Positions 12,493-23,492 of a stretch of 64,000 bases of DNA are shown one piece after another. Position 1 is the stretch's first letter; the number at the start of each line of letters is the position of its first letter. Origin of the DNA: Sarcocystis neurona (Eukaryota > Apicomplexa > Conoidasida > Eucoccidiorida > Sarcocystidae); assembly GCA_000727475.1 (NCBI GenBank), contig KL647307.1, positions 1,965,244-2,029,243 on the forward strand, read 5' to 3'. The translations under genes and the position numbers were made by a program. The notes beneath the pieces were generated by a model. That model did no database searches and was not told the origin of the DNA. It worked only from the letters and a program-made list of their open reading frames with translations.

Positions 12493-15400
12493 TGAGGCCG
12501 ACGCAGTAGGATGTATTTCATCAAACTCGGGTGGTTCTATTGATTCATCATGCCCATATATTCAAGGCTAGAAGTCCTGACAATGCATTGAGCGACGCTG
12601 TAAAACCCCAAGTTTCGCAGTCGGCCTGTGTGCTGTCGTGTTGGGTGCGCTACAGGTAACAGAGCAAATTTGCAGGCACTCTCCTCGTCGGCTGCTGGAG
12701 AGGGCCGTTCTTCAACAGTGGCTATATCAACAGGTGCGGCGCCAGATGCGTTGAAAGACACCGAACAGCGGCGCCTTACTTCCAGTTTATTGAGTGAGAG
12801 TGCTCGAGGGAGTAGGTCACTTCAGCCGACGTTGGGCGCACCAGGTGCTCCTTCAATCAAAGGTGGAAAGCAGGATTTCGCAGTTTCTCTCTCTGTGCCA
12901 CACTCTCCTGTTGGGCTTTCTAGTCTACTTAGCAGCCCCTGCAGCAGCAGGCCTCCAACACTCCTATCGCGTCGGACGGGTGACTGCAACTTACGACCCA
13001 GTGGCAATAACTTACTGGAAACAGCGGTGGCTGAAGCGGCTGGATGCCGTGGCAACTCACCCCGAGAACGTCCCGTTGAGCCCCGGCTACTACATGAGCA
13101 TCATAGACTTCTTCTGTCGTTCCCGCACGAATCTGATGCCGACTCTGAAATTCTGAAAGGATGTCACAGCCTCGGAACTACACCACGTATCACTGTTGTA
13201 AAAATAGGTGGAGAAAAGCAAAACAACACCACCGACAGCACTAAGGAGCGGCGGCTTTCCGCAGTGGACGCGGCAGCTCGTGTCCTTGTTTCAGCGGCAG
13301 CGGGAAGCAAGGCGGAACTGCTCTTGCAGCAGCTGGGAAACGAAGAGCGTGAGGTGTTCCGCTGTGCGTCTGCGCCCCCAGGAGAGAGCGCGGCGTCATT
13401 ACTATACCCCTCAGACTTCACGCCTGTTACCCCGTCCGCGCAAGCGGGTCTCGAACGTGCTGACCCATTCCAAAAACAGCGGTCACCTGCCCAAGATGAC
13501 CACGCCGCAGAACAGAACACTAGCGAGAGCCACTCTAGCAGCTCCTACCCTGAAGGTACACAGCATCCGCAGATACCACAGAAAACCCTTGCGGCACCAG
13601 CGCCGGAGCAAGGACAGAGTAACAGCATATGCGCTGCTGAAGAGGAGGACGTCGGGGCCGGGTCGGCTGGAGAATCATTCAACAAGAGGTGCTCCGCTTC
13701 GTCCAACACCGCCTCTGTTCCTTGTGAGCCGACTACGCAGCAAGTCGGATCGACGTCCACGTGGACGGACGGAACGAATGCATCCGAACTTCAACAGCAG
13801 CAGCGACATCCGGAGTGCGCCCCTCAGGTGGAAACGAACGACGCCACTCATGGAAAGAGCCCCTTCACTGCCAGTAGATTCCCGGTGAACTCCTGGGTGG
13901 AGGCACCTGCTCTTGTGAGCGGCGGAGGTGGCGGATACCCTCTGCTGTACAACGCCCCGGCGTCAATGATACCTGGTCGCCAGTAAGTACCTAACCAGAG
14001 GTAGTTTCGACCGTCACAATCCCATGAAGTCCGGCTACCGACAACAACTATTGTTCTTGTGTGTGCGACGAACTTACCAGCAGCGAACAAGCGTCGCGTC
14101 CTATGTTTCGTTCTACACACATACTCGGTTGAGATTTCTGGGAGCTGCAGTGCTGGCTATTACTTATTGAAACATTCGCCAGCAGTGTAAGGCCGGGGGG
14201 GGCCGTAGGTACCACTGCAGCACGTATGCGTCCTGTAAGCCCTGCGGGTTCTCAAGAGACTGTCCACACGCGCGGAACGTTGAATCCACGCGAAAGTGTG
14301 CACTGCGTGCTCGTCTGTGTCGGTGAGACACATGCACTATCCAGACGCCAAACATGCGTGATTAACACAGCGCATCGCTCCCCAAAAGACGGTGCGGATG
14401 TGTGTCCGGCGGGGTGTACAGGATGTGCTTACCCACGGCAGCCATGCCTGGCTGCTGGGAGGACGACCACGCTGCTTTCTTGGTGACCCGACGGGCTGCT
14501 GACGTTGCTGGAGCGATGGCAGCAGCTTACGCCCCTTCGACCCCGCACTCAGGTGTGATTCTGGGACCTCCGCCAATGGTAATTCCTTTGGGAGCTTCCG
14601 TCGCGGCTGAGATACAGCACCAGGCTATGCGGGCAGCGGCTGGAGCTTTCTTTCTTCAGCATCAGTCCGCCGCTGCAGCTGCAGCTGCTGTTGCAGCCAA
14701 CCGCGGAGAATCTAACGACTGGGTACGGCCTGCAGTGACGCAGACACTTGGACGTGGCGCCGGTGAGAGAACACGAGCTCGAATTATGACACGACTTGCT
14801 GCGCCCGTTCAACTTGATGCCTTTAGTGAGTCTTAAGGCCTCTCTTCCAAGTTCACGTTTCCTTGTTTACGTTTTCCGGACAATCCATAGCAAATGGGGT
14901 CTGTTTTTGTTCCGCTGCCACCTTAACATTTGCAGAGGCAGCGTGTATGTTAGTGTCGCAAGCGAGTGAAGCTGAAACTGTGTGATGCTGTATCTGTGTC
15001 ACTCGTATACAACAAATCGAAGCATACACCGAGGTAACTTATACTGTGGTCTCTTGCGATCCGGCGTCATATAAGACCGTCGTGTAAAGCAGCAGCTGTG
15101 AAGCAATTGTTGTGGTGATGCTGCCTAATTCAGGAGGAGGTGTTTTCTACGGTGGAGGTGGCGCTTGCTACGGCGTAGGCGGTGTGGGCCTGGGCAACGG
15201 CTATCCCAATGGAGGAAGATATTTTCCGGAGGACCCGCTGGCGGCAGCTGCGACTTTTGCTGCTGTCGACTCCTACAACTGGGCGCGCGCCCACAGCTTC
15301 TCGGGGGGACCGTTAGGGTATCACGACGGGCAGTCGTTTGCTGGGGGAAGTGCCGACTTCAACATCGCCCATCCTGGCGGCGGGATGGAGGATCTGTCAA

Positions 15401-18400
15401 AGTTACAACAGCTTCAGCAAACATCGCCCACTTGGGTACTAGATGGAAGTGAAAATCCTGAGAATATCGCTGACGGTAGAGACAGTCGTGGACCGGAAGC
15501 CTCCAGGAGCAACAGCAGTCTGAGGCTGACCAGTGCCAACCGCGAAAAACAACAGACGGCAGACCCTTCTACAAAAGCAGACAAAGGACTAGAAGAGCCC
15601 TTTGACAAAGCTCTCAGCAGCACCGAAGATAGGGCCAGCCGCGGTGGATGGACAACTCCATCGTGTGACTGGTCAGGCGATAGACAAGCTGAAACGGGTG
15701 ATGGTCCCGCTGCTCTGGGGGCGAATAGTTCAGCAGGAAAGGAGTCGCGGTGTGGACTTCCAGGTGATTCGGGGGAAGAGGTGGAGGATTCCCGCCTGCA
15801 AGGAGGAATAGAAGCAACGCTCACCAGAGAACGTTTCAAAGGCCACGTCGCTACTTTGGCTCGAGACCAGGTCGGGTGTAGGCTGCTGCAGCGCCTCATT
15901 GGAGAGGGTGGTGATCCTGAAGACGTGCAAATTGTGTATGACGAATTGCTGGAAGACGGAGCCGAACTGATGCTAGATCCTTTTGGGAATTATCTTGTTC
16001 AAAAGCTCTTCGAAGTTGTCTCCGAAGATCAATTTCGTACCTACCTCACTAGGGCGAGTCCCCAACTTGTCAAGGCGTGCCTCAGCACCCACGGCACGCG
16101 CTCAATTCAAAAAATCGTAGAAGTCATTGCGAAGCAAGTATGTCTTCCTTCTTCGTGAGGGGTGCAAACGCCTGCGGCGGGCACTCAATCGCCTCCGCTG
16201 TGCTGTTGTGTCTTAGACATTTAAATGTCCTTGCTTGCGCGTACACTTTTGTGGTACTGGTAGTTGGCAGCCTCAGCTTTCAATCGCCCTCGCATCTGCC
16301 AAGGTGCTTCAGTGCTTCGCATATTCGTAGCAGTGCACTAAGAAAGTGCTAGATTTGCAGTGGACAGTAAGACTCCTTAGAGTTTCGACCGACGACATGA
16401 AGTCACCTGCGTTGCTACGAATACGTATCTGGTGACGCGGTTTACGTGTATGAAGGTTACTGCATTGCTACGAGTGCGTATTCTGTGACACCGTTTACGA
16501 GTGTGCGTCGAAGGCGGTGTGTACAGATTTTCGGACACTGTTTGTTGTAGGTGGTCGTCTGACGGACGTTCTGTTAACGCATCTAGCAGCGTAACGGAAC
16601 ACACGTTATCGTTGTCAATTACTCTCTACACAGTAGATACTACCTAGATTTGACATAGAGTGAATATAATAAAGATAATCATGATACTCGGGAATTCTTC
16701 GCGGCATGACATTGAAGGCAAGTAAGTGCAAAGGTAAGAAAGTTAATAGAATGCTGCTAAGGAATACAAAATACCATATATTAAGATATGAAGAATTTAG
16801 TGTAATGGCAGTCCAAATATTATGTGTATCTCCGAACATATCTTTAGAATAATATATAAATGCACAGAGTGTTAATATTACAGCACCGTCCGTCGCCTGT
16901 GAATTCTATAAACTGTGTGTAACAGGCTGACCCCCGGCCGGCTTTGAAGATTTTTGTGGACGCTGTGGAGCCTGCTCTACCTGCCTTGGTTCGGGACAGC
17001 AACGCAAACCATGTAATACAGAAGGCACTGTCTACGCTGCCTCCTTCCTATTGTGACTTCATTTTTTCCCACGTGGAGGCTCACTGCGTAGCAATCTGCA
17101 AGGAGCGACATGGCTGCTGCGTTGTCCAGCGCTGCATCGACGCAGCAGGGAAGGGCAAAAAGGTAAGAAAACTCTTCAGGAAGTCCTTCGTGCTGAGGCA
17201 TTACGCAGGAGGTTAGAAACGACTACAACGTGTCTGCGTAGACGTAGCTATCAACCGGCACTGACAAATTGAGAGCAGAAATTGAGAAAGTTTGTACGGA
17301 CTTTTTCGATTACTTTCGAAAGGAAGTTTTGGTTAGAGAGCATATATCTTTCCCTTGAAACTGTCCGTGATAGGTTCCGCGATGTAATTTGCGGACTACA
17401 TTGTAGAACGCCGTCCACTGCAGCTTTCGTGTTTCCCTGGAGTCGCAGGAAGTTGGGTGGTGGTGTTTCGCGTTTTTTGAGACTTGTATACTTGCTTATT
17501 GGTGTGCACGAGGTCTATTCGCTGATGTAGCCACCACGCGGTGGTCGTGGGAAATTGACATATGGGCAGTCTGTTTCACGCAGTGATGCTTGATACACCC
17601 ATTTGTATCAGGCACCTCCTACGTATTCGTAATCTGATGCAGTCTGTGTACCCCTCCGGTGGCGTCCATATTTTTTCCCTCTTTGCTCTCGCTCCTGTGC
17701 CGTGGGCAGAAGCGTCTCCTGGCAAGAATAAGCAAGAACGCGGTGGAACTCGTGCAGGACTCGTTCGGAAACTACGTGGTACAATATGTCCTCGATCTCC
17801 GCATACCTGTAAGTGAACATATGCTGACACTATTCTAGGAAGTGTTGGAAAGAACGGGATATGACGCACATACGCTCTGTACAATCCACTGCACGGATAT
17901 AAGAAGTTGTTTCATTGCCGTACACGTGCAAAAAGAGAATTGTTCCGGAACTTCAGAAAACTGAATGATGATGCATATCGTGTTCTTTGTCTTCTCTTTT
18001 GCTTATGGCCTTGTGGGCTGGTCAGACGGCAACAGAGTCTATCATGGCCAGTCTGAAGGGGAAGATATACGCTCTCTCCAAGCAAAAGTTCTCTTCGAAC
18101 GTCGTCGAAAAAGTCCGTACAGATCAACCGTTCAAACCTCTGCCGTTGGTAGTCACAATCGCTTGATAGCAGTCGCTATTGGCCTGCGGTAGCTTCAGAG
18201 GTGTATCTTCTCGGGTAGAGCACGTAGTGATTACACGCTCTGTTTTACCCCAGATCAGTCGCTTCCAAAAGTCATCGCAAACAGACTTGACGGCGCCTAA
18301 GGTACTGGTTGTATTCGTGGTAAAACTGACAAAAAGTCCGTCGTTGGACGTACTACTGTGGGTGCTTTTAGTGTCTCGTACATGGAACTCCCACGCAAGT

Positions 18401-20066
18401 CCGCGAGATCGTCGATGAGCTGCTTGAGGGTGGGGAAGACAGATTTCGAGGCCTTCTGCTTGACCAGTTCGGAAACTACGGTAAGCTTCAGTCGAATCAT
18501 GAATTGCATGTGAGCCGTGTAATGACGGTGTGGAGACCCCGGCGCAATTTACTACAGGAGGTGCACAGTAAGAACTTGCACTTAGGTAGCACTAGCCATA
18601 CGGCTGGTGAATTTTCAAGGATCGTCCACCTGTGCTAATCGGACTGCAAGTCCCTCTCAAGAATCTGCAGAACGCTGAACACGTCGTCATATCAGTCCTC
18701 AGCAACTGACTGTATGGTCACAGTGGATGCTACCAGACCGCCGTCTACACAATGTTACCGCACATGCGGAACACTCGGTTCTTATCTTCAGTTTCTCAGG
18801 CTTCACACCTTTGATATGTGTGACCCCGCATCTGCACGGAGTGGTTGATAATATCGGGTGGCGACAGTGGGCACACAGGTGTCGCAGACACGTGATTCCG
18901 CGTCTGCCCGAAGTCGCAGATAATATAGGCTACCGAAAGCTGCGTGCCTGTCAAATGTTCTCATTTCATTTTTGGGCGAATCATTTAGTCTTAGGCGTCA
19001 CTCCTCATTTGCAAGCCACGACGTGCGTGTGCGTTCAGTCGTGCAGCGAGCGTTGACAGTGTCACATCCTGCGGGGCAGGAGATGTTGCTGCGAGCGATT
19101 TCCCCGTGTCTGCCTCACCTGAGACGAACCTCAGCCGGCGGCTGTGTGGCCCACCGGTTGGTGAAGCGATTTCCGTCATTGGGTTCGTCGCCCAACGCAG
19201 TCCACTGTTCGTGTACGGTACCGGGACGATCTGCGACCTCACCTGCCCTCATCGATGGTACCCGGACGAAGGACTCAGCTCCAACGCTCACCTGTTCAAC
19301 TGGAGTTGTCGAATGTGAAGACCTCCTGCACAGACCAAAGCAGCAAAACCCATCGAGCCACAGGCTTGATTGTCAACCCTCCAAATGCAATATGGGTGCC
19401 ACAGGGACAACGTGCAGCGGCACGCAGAGCCGGATACCAGAAGAGAGAACAGAAGAAAGAAAGTCTACCTGGCAGACAATCTCTAAGACACACAAGAGAG
19501 AGACGCAGCAGAGAGGCACTGTTGTTCAGTCGTCCTCTTCAAGGCGGCGAGCGCCGGACTCTTGTACGATCGCCTGGGCGCCAGTCTCCCGAGCGGTAGG
19601 GATTTCCACAGGAGTTCATAGTGGCGAAACGAAACGTACTGGTGCTCTTGCCTCTGACCACGACAACGACAAACGTGGGGGGACAGGTCGGTCAAGTTTC
19701 TGGGTTGGCGGAAGCGCCCTCGAAGCCCACGGTGGGTGCTGCTCTGGCTCCACCGGTTGCGGGCACCCGTCGGTAGTCGAGGTGAAGTCAGTGGGTCCCA
19801 GAGACGGAGAGAGATGCGCCAGCCGTAGTAGCACAACTACATCACAGGTTGTGGCCCTGAAAGCACACGAAATAGTAGGCCACAACGTTGATTTGTGGCC
19901 CAATTCAGAAGCTGGAGGCCGGGTGATGCTGACACAGGGGCAACAACTTAGTGGAAACTCAACCGCAGGATCTACCACTACCACAGCTGTTCCTCGGTCA
20001 GGAAGGAAACCTTCAACCAGGAGACACAATAAGCATCGTCCTGCCAAGCCTCTTCATGTTTCTTAA
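9541..20066 (+). CDS. Pumilio/PUF-family RNA-binding protein with very long disordered N-terminus
   Basis: Ten exons: 9541-10856, 11144-11562, 12656-13982, 14422-14825, 15134-16137, 16926-17162, 17710-17808, 18026-18112, 18372-18480, 19039-20066. All phases agree and the sum is 6,030 nt (2,009 aa). An in-frame stop lies just before ATG 9541. Residues 1 to about 1385 are Ser/Gly/Ala-rich low complexity, with a poly-Ala run in exon 2. Eight PUF repeats follow (about 1389-1700), with RNA-contact motifs CRLLQ, NYLVQ, TRSIQ, NHVIQ, CCVVQ, NYVVQ, SNVVE, NYVVQ. A disordered Ser/Thr-rich tail of about 300 residues ends the protein. Known: PUF proteins bind UGUA elements in mRNA 3' UTRs and repress or destabilise messages in the cytoplasm. 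Inference: by the PUF code (repeat 8 to 1) the site is UGUAUAUA-like. Odd: the donor after exon 8 is GTCCGT. The repeat domain is split over six exons while the N-terminal exons are long. Confidence 0.93.
10207..10368 (+). repeat. imperfect coding repeat in PUF N-terminus
   Basis: Three consecutive imperfect units inside PUF exon 1 read SNWRASRN...TTVART, then SASWRSPGKVENTVARG, then DSAWRASRNETS. Each unit keeps W-R-(A/S) and, in the first two, T-V-A-R, with a spacing of about 17-20 residues. The unit is basic with a fixed Trp. No known domain is recognised; it may be a short linear interaction motif repeated by local duplication. Confidence 0.6.
11667..12490. repeat. (GT)n microsatellite flanking the assembly gap, PUF intron 2
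   Basis: An almost pure GT run from about 11667 to 11737 leads into the Ns, and a GT run from 12459 to about 12490 leads out. The whole lies inside intron 2 of the PUF gene (11563-12655), so the gap does not touch coding sequence. The true repeat length is unknown. The X-filled open frames across this interval are artefacts. Confidence 0.95.
11738..12458. other. assembly gap (721 N)
   Basis: An unbroken run of N, bounded on both sides by GT dinucleotide repeat. This suggests the gap was caused by the repeat. Its real length may differ. Confidence 0.99.
16399..16504 (+). repeat. two imperfect 53-bp tandem units in PUF intron 5
   Basis: Units start at 16399 and 16452. Both share TTGCTACGA or a one-base variant, a CGTAT block and a GGTGACGCGGTTTACG / TGTGACACCGTTTACG block. 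They lie in the intron 16138-16925 and contain stops in the sense frames, so they are non-coding. The divergence suggests an old duplication. Confidence 0.6.
18825..18940 (+). repeat. two imperfect 72-bp units in PUF intron 9
   Basis: CTGCACGGAGTGGTTGATAA (from about 18832) reappears diverged as CTGCCCGAAGTCGCAGATAA (from about 18904), with similar flanks downstream. The repeat is inside intron 18481-19038. In one frame it would read ...VVDNIGWR and ...VADNIGYR, but splicing of the PUF gene excludes it. Confidence 0.5.
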
Positions 20067-20553
20067 TCATAAGTGATGCAGGCGGTTTATATACATCTCG
20101 CAGTGCGCCTCACGGCGTCTTTGTGTCGATGACTTGCACGACGTTGAATATGTTGCACTGAAGGGAGCGTCGGTCGACCCCTTTCTCGCACGCTTTAACA
20201 TTGGCTTTGCCTAGTAGCGACCCAATTACGCCACAGGAGCGAACTGCCGGTGCGGCAGGTTCTGGGGCCCCATCAGCTCGTTAGTGGCAGTGAAGTTCTT
20301 CCTACGTAGTAGTTACATACCAGCCAAATCATGGAATATCATTTCCGCTTCGAGCGGTAAAAAATAGTAATGCATCCAGACCATCCAGCGTGTGCGTTAG
20401 AGCATCGCGGTGTTCATAATCAACAGACATGATCATCGTGGGACAATATTATTCAGCAGGTACTGTGTAGTTTTCCCAGGTTTAACCTTGCGACAAAAGT
20501 TTACTTTAGACGTAGTCAACACGCGTAGTCTGCGACCGTCAGGTTTCCCGGCG
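20067..20553. other. intergenic, nothing recognised
   Basis: Lies between the PUF stop codon and the end of the convergent small minus-strand gene. It should contain both 3' UTRs. No open frame, repeat or RNA gene could be supported. Confidence 0.6.
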
Positions 20554-21498
20554 CTACAGTTGAATGCGGTCGCAGCTGGTGCGCCATGAATATTTCGCGT
20601 GAACGACATCGTACGAAGGAGCCGCGCTGGTATAATGGCGTATCAATGTGGCGAGGTACTTGTGAGCGTGGTGTTTGTGCGAGTCTGCGGGAATGGTGCT
20701 TAAAGCCGTACTGTGTCCATATTTTGTCTCCGTGTCCATGCAGTGGCTTGTAATTGTCATTGCATTGCGTGCCCCACGCGGACTTACTCAAGGCAGGTTA
20801 TCTTCCGCTGGATGAGAATTAAAAAAAAGAACTAACAGTGCCTCCGAAGTGGCTGCAGAAGCTGGCACTTTATAGTGCTCAAAATGACAGCACTTACTTA
20901 TCTGGTGAATAGGGTTTCCCCTCCGCAGAGACCGAAACAATTGCGAATTTTGCGGCGGAGCCCAAAGCTTGCTGTATTCAGCTGCCTTCAACCCGCGAAA
21001 TTCACACACTCCGCACGTCGGATTATAAGAGCTCTTGTTCATCTTGTTTTTAGTTGAATGATGGTGTAACTGTGCTACACACGCTTTGTGGTGGAGGACT
21101 GTCAGCAGTGCACTGTATTTAATGGATTCCTTCGTGTAATGGTGATTGCTTTACGCTGTTTCAGTACTAGTGCTCAGGTGCGGTGCATTTGATTTTAGTC
21201 CGCCAGTAGAGCTTGCGTGGCTTGTTCTTTAACCGTCGACCACGTAAGACCACACAATCGTGGTTTTAGGGAGGGAAGCTGTACCAACTAATTCGCTTGA
21301 CTTACGTCGTGAAGTGGTATTACGTGTTTACCAAGCTGTGGTTGTGCTACGAGGGTAGCTTTTTGGTGCGATAAATGTATTGTGTCGTTGCTTACGCGGA
21401 TCGAAAAATGCTTGAAGACGTCTCAGTGCAGCGGCGTGCTCCGCCTGCGCTACCTGTTTTAGGTGTGTTCTTTCATCGTCGTGTGCGTGCAACAGCCG
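20554..21498 (-). CDS. small spliced minus-strand gene, function unknown (5' end not resolved)
   Basis: Three exons in transcript order: 21396-21498, 20898-21074, 20554-20684 (stop TAG 20554-20556), with donors GTAAGC and GTAAGT. Splice phases 0-1-1-end agree. The first exon is helical and charged (RLLHAHDDERTHLKQVAQ). The second has a C-x2-C pair (TCGVCEFRG) followed by AAEYSKLWAPPQNSQLFRSL. The last contains HKYLATLIRHYTSAAPSYD and ends WRTSCDRIQL. About 136 residues are visible. The first exon could start further upstream (an alternative acceptor gives a start at 21540), and no initiator ATG was found. No family is recognised. The lack of low complexity and the good splice sites argue that it is real. 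Convergent with PUF. Confidence 0.5.
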
Positions 21499-21540
21499 CT
21501 GAGGAATAATGCGGTTCTCTTGAGGAAGGTTATCTACCTG

Positions 21541-22206
21541 ACTTTCAGTAGCCCTCAATAAATAGATTCTGTCGGTGTTACACCGTGTTTGTGCAGTTCA
21601 ACAGTGATCAAGTGAGCACATTGTCCTGCTAGTTGAAGTGGAACAACTTAAAACTGGCCCCAGATAGATTTGCTCCCGAGGTACCCTGTACCAGCCCGGC
21701 AGTGCTATTCACTATTAGTCAAGTGTGAGTGTCATTTTCGAGAGTGTGAAGTCAGCTTCGGCTGACCACGTGCTGATGACACCAATTACTCCTGCATCGT
21801 GGTCGACGGGGAGCGTGCACTGCTACCTGACAAGATTTGTACCCTGATGCGTTGTGAATATTTGAGCTGGACTCTGGGTGTCTTAGGAGTAAATGGTCAC
21901 CTATTGGAGAGATCACATCAACTTAGACTCAGTAGTGCGAACACAGATACGACTCTCCCTCTTCAAGTATGCACTTCTGTGTGCCGCCTTTCAGCAACAC
22001 TCGTTCCCTTGTGTACTCGAAACATGGTAGCTGAACAAGTTTAGCACAGGGTACGCGTCCCTATTCAAGTCGCACATTTCATTTTTGCATACTCTACGGT
22101 ATGAGGCTTTCGGGCAGTGCTAGTATAGGCAGTCTGTTTTGCAGCTTCTCTGTATACTGCAAGCTCGTTACTAAACTTGTGCGCTGTAACCCATACGGTG
22201 TTTCAG
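21541..22206. other. no gene recognised
   Basis: No exon could be supported on either strand. It may hold the 5' end of the small minus-strand gene and the promoters of two diverging genes. Confidence 0.4.
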
Positions 22207-22322
22207 GACGAAACCTGGACGAGCTGGAAGCGTGCGAAAAGGCGCATTCGGCGGAGCTTGACCGAATTCTTGTTTCCACCCAAGCTCAGGCGTCCACTTT
22301 TCTTGAGCAATTGTACACCCGC
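22207..22322 (+). CDS. candidate isolated exon, helical, unidentified
   Basis: Acceptor TTTCAG, donor GTATCT, phase 1 to 0. It encodes a helix-rich stretch (RNLDELEACEKAHSAELDRI and further to FLEQLYTR). The composition looks coding, and the opposite strand does not. Its partners are unresolved; a second exon-like piece ends at 23088. It is not part of the coiled-coil gene beginning at 26302, which has its own start and an upstream stop. Confidence 0.35.
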
Positions 22323-23019
22323 GTATCTGGGTGTGGTTTCGTGGTGACAGGACGAAACCTGGATGAGTTGTAAGCTGGAACAAATTAGGGCGGTGACTCG
22401 CGCGTAATGCATCCCTTTACTATGCATCCCTTTACTATGGTAGAGGAGTGTCGTAGCTCCGTGCATGGAAACAGCCGCTTGTAAACAGGGCTTCCACAAC
22501 AACTTGAAGCCACGCCGTGGCGAGTTCCCGTGTGTGATGCTCAGGGGAACACTCGGTAACAAATGTTAGAGTAAGGCACTTGAACAGAATTGCCACCAGA
22601 CATGACTACGGCACAGACAGGATTCTCAGTGTATGAAGGACCTCCAAGTATGTGCGTATTTTACAACGCAGCTTCACCGAGTAGCGTGCCATGTAAAAGT
22701 AAGGCCACAAGCGTTATCTTGTGTGCATCTCCATCTTTCCATCCTTACCGTGTAAGACTGGGATTATTCTCTGGTGCGGTAGGACATTACTTTCAATGGC
22801 ATTTTAGATCTTCGTGAGTCACGCTTTTGCTGTTTCACATCCGACTCGCCGCTGACGTAGTAACTCAGCTGCACAAAAAATATCTGGCCTGTTGTCGAAC
22901 TTTACCAAAGCAAGATCCTTCGTTCTTAGCACTACGAAAAGGCGGTGGCGATCGTAAATGCGCAGGTTGTTTATTTCAGAATGTATTCCCCAAATTGTAT
23001 CTGTTACACGGGTAGAGGA

Positions 23020-23088
23020 TCTGAGCTCACCGCGCGTGCACAGGCTTGCCTGCGTCAACTACTGAAAACCCCCTACGGCCAACCTCTT
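23020..23088 (+). CDS. candidate isolated exon ending in a consensus donor
   Basis: An open frame reads SELTARAQACLRQLLKTPYG and ends at a GTAAGC donor (23089). The 101-bp repeat array starts immediately inside the following intron. The acceptor is uncertain (GGTAG about 23013 or CTGAG about 23023), and no phase-compatible join to 22207-22322 was proved. Confidence 0.3.
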
Positions 23089-23096
23089 GTAAGCAT

Positions 23097-23492
23097 GTTC
23101 CGGAAGAAGGGCCGCATCTCCCCTATTCCGTTTGGATTAACTATATGGCTTACTTTGAAGGAAATAATGCCGGAAATATCACCGAACGTGTGATATTGTC
23201 CTGGAAAAAGGGCCGCATCTCCCCTATTCCGCTTGGATTAACTATATGGCTTACTTTTGAGGAGAGAATGCCGGAAATGTCACCGAACGTGTGATATGGT
23301 TCTGGAAAAAGGGCCGCATCTCCCTTATTCCGCTTGGATTAATTATACGGCGTACTTTTGAGGAGGCAGCGCCGGAAATATCACCGAACGTGTGATATTG
23401 TTCCGGAAAAAGGGCCGCATCTCCCCTGTCCCGCTTGGATCAACTATACGGCTTACCTTCGAGCAGAGAATGCCGGAAATATCACCGAACGT
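23097..23492. repeat. four tandem 101-bp units
   Basis: The word GGGCCGCATCTCC (last bases slightly variable) starts at 23109, 23210, 23311 and 23412, giving an exact period of 101 bp. The units differ at a handful of sites. 101 is not a multiple of 3, so similar peptides appear in shifting frames; this is not a protein repeat. There are no unique spacers between units, so it is not a CRISPR array. It looks like a minisatellite, perhaps intronic, since it directly follows a consensus GTAAGC donor. Confidence 0.9.

Noticed and set aside
11582..12571. Open frames spanning the N gap with CVCVCV or HTHTHT
   Set aside because: They run through unknown bases and a GT dinucleotide repeat inside a PUF intron.
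18727..19056. 109-codon plus-strand frame inside PUF
   Set aside because: Falls in intron 9 between exons fixed by homology and phase; it is a product of the 72-bp repeat there.
3851..21610. Shared word CAGTTCAACAGTGA near 3857 and 21595
   Set aside because: Only 14 bases with dissimilar flanks; likely chance.
23097..23492. CRISPR-like array
   Set aside because: Units are contiguous 101-bp copies with no unique spacers, and the genome is eukaryotic.
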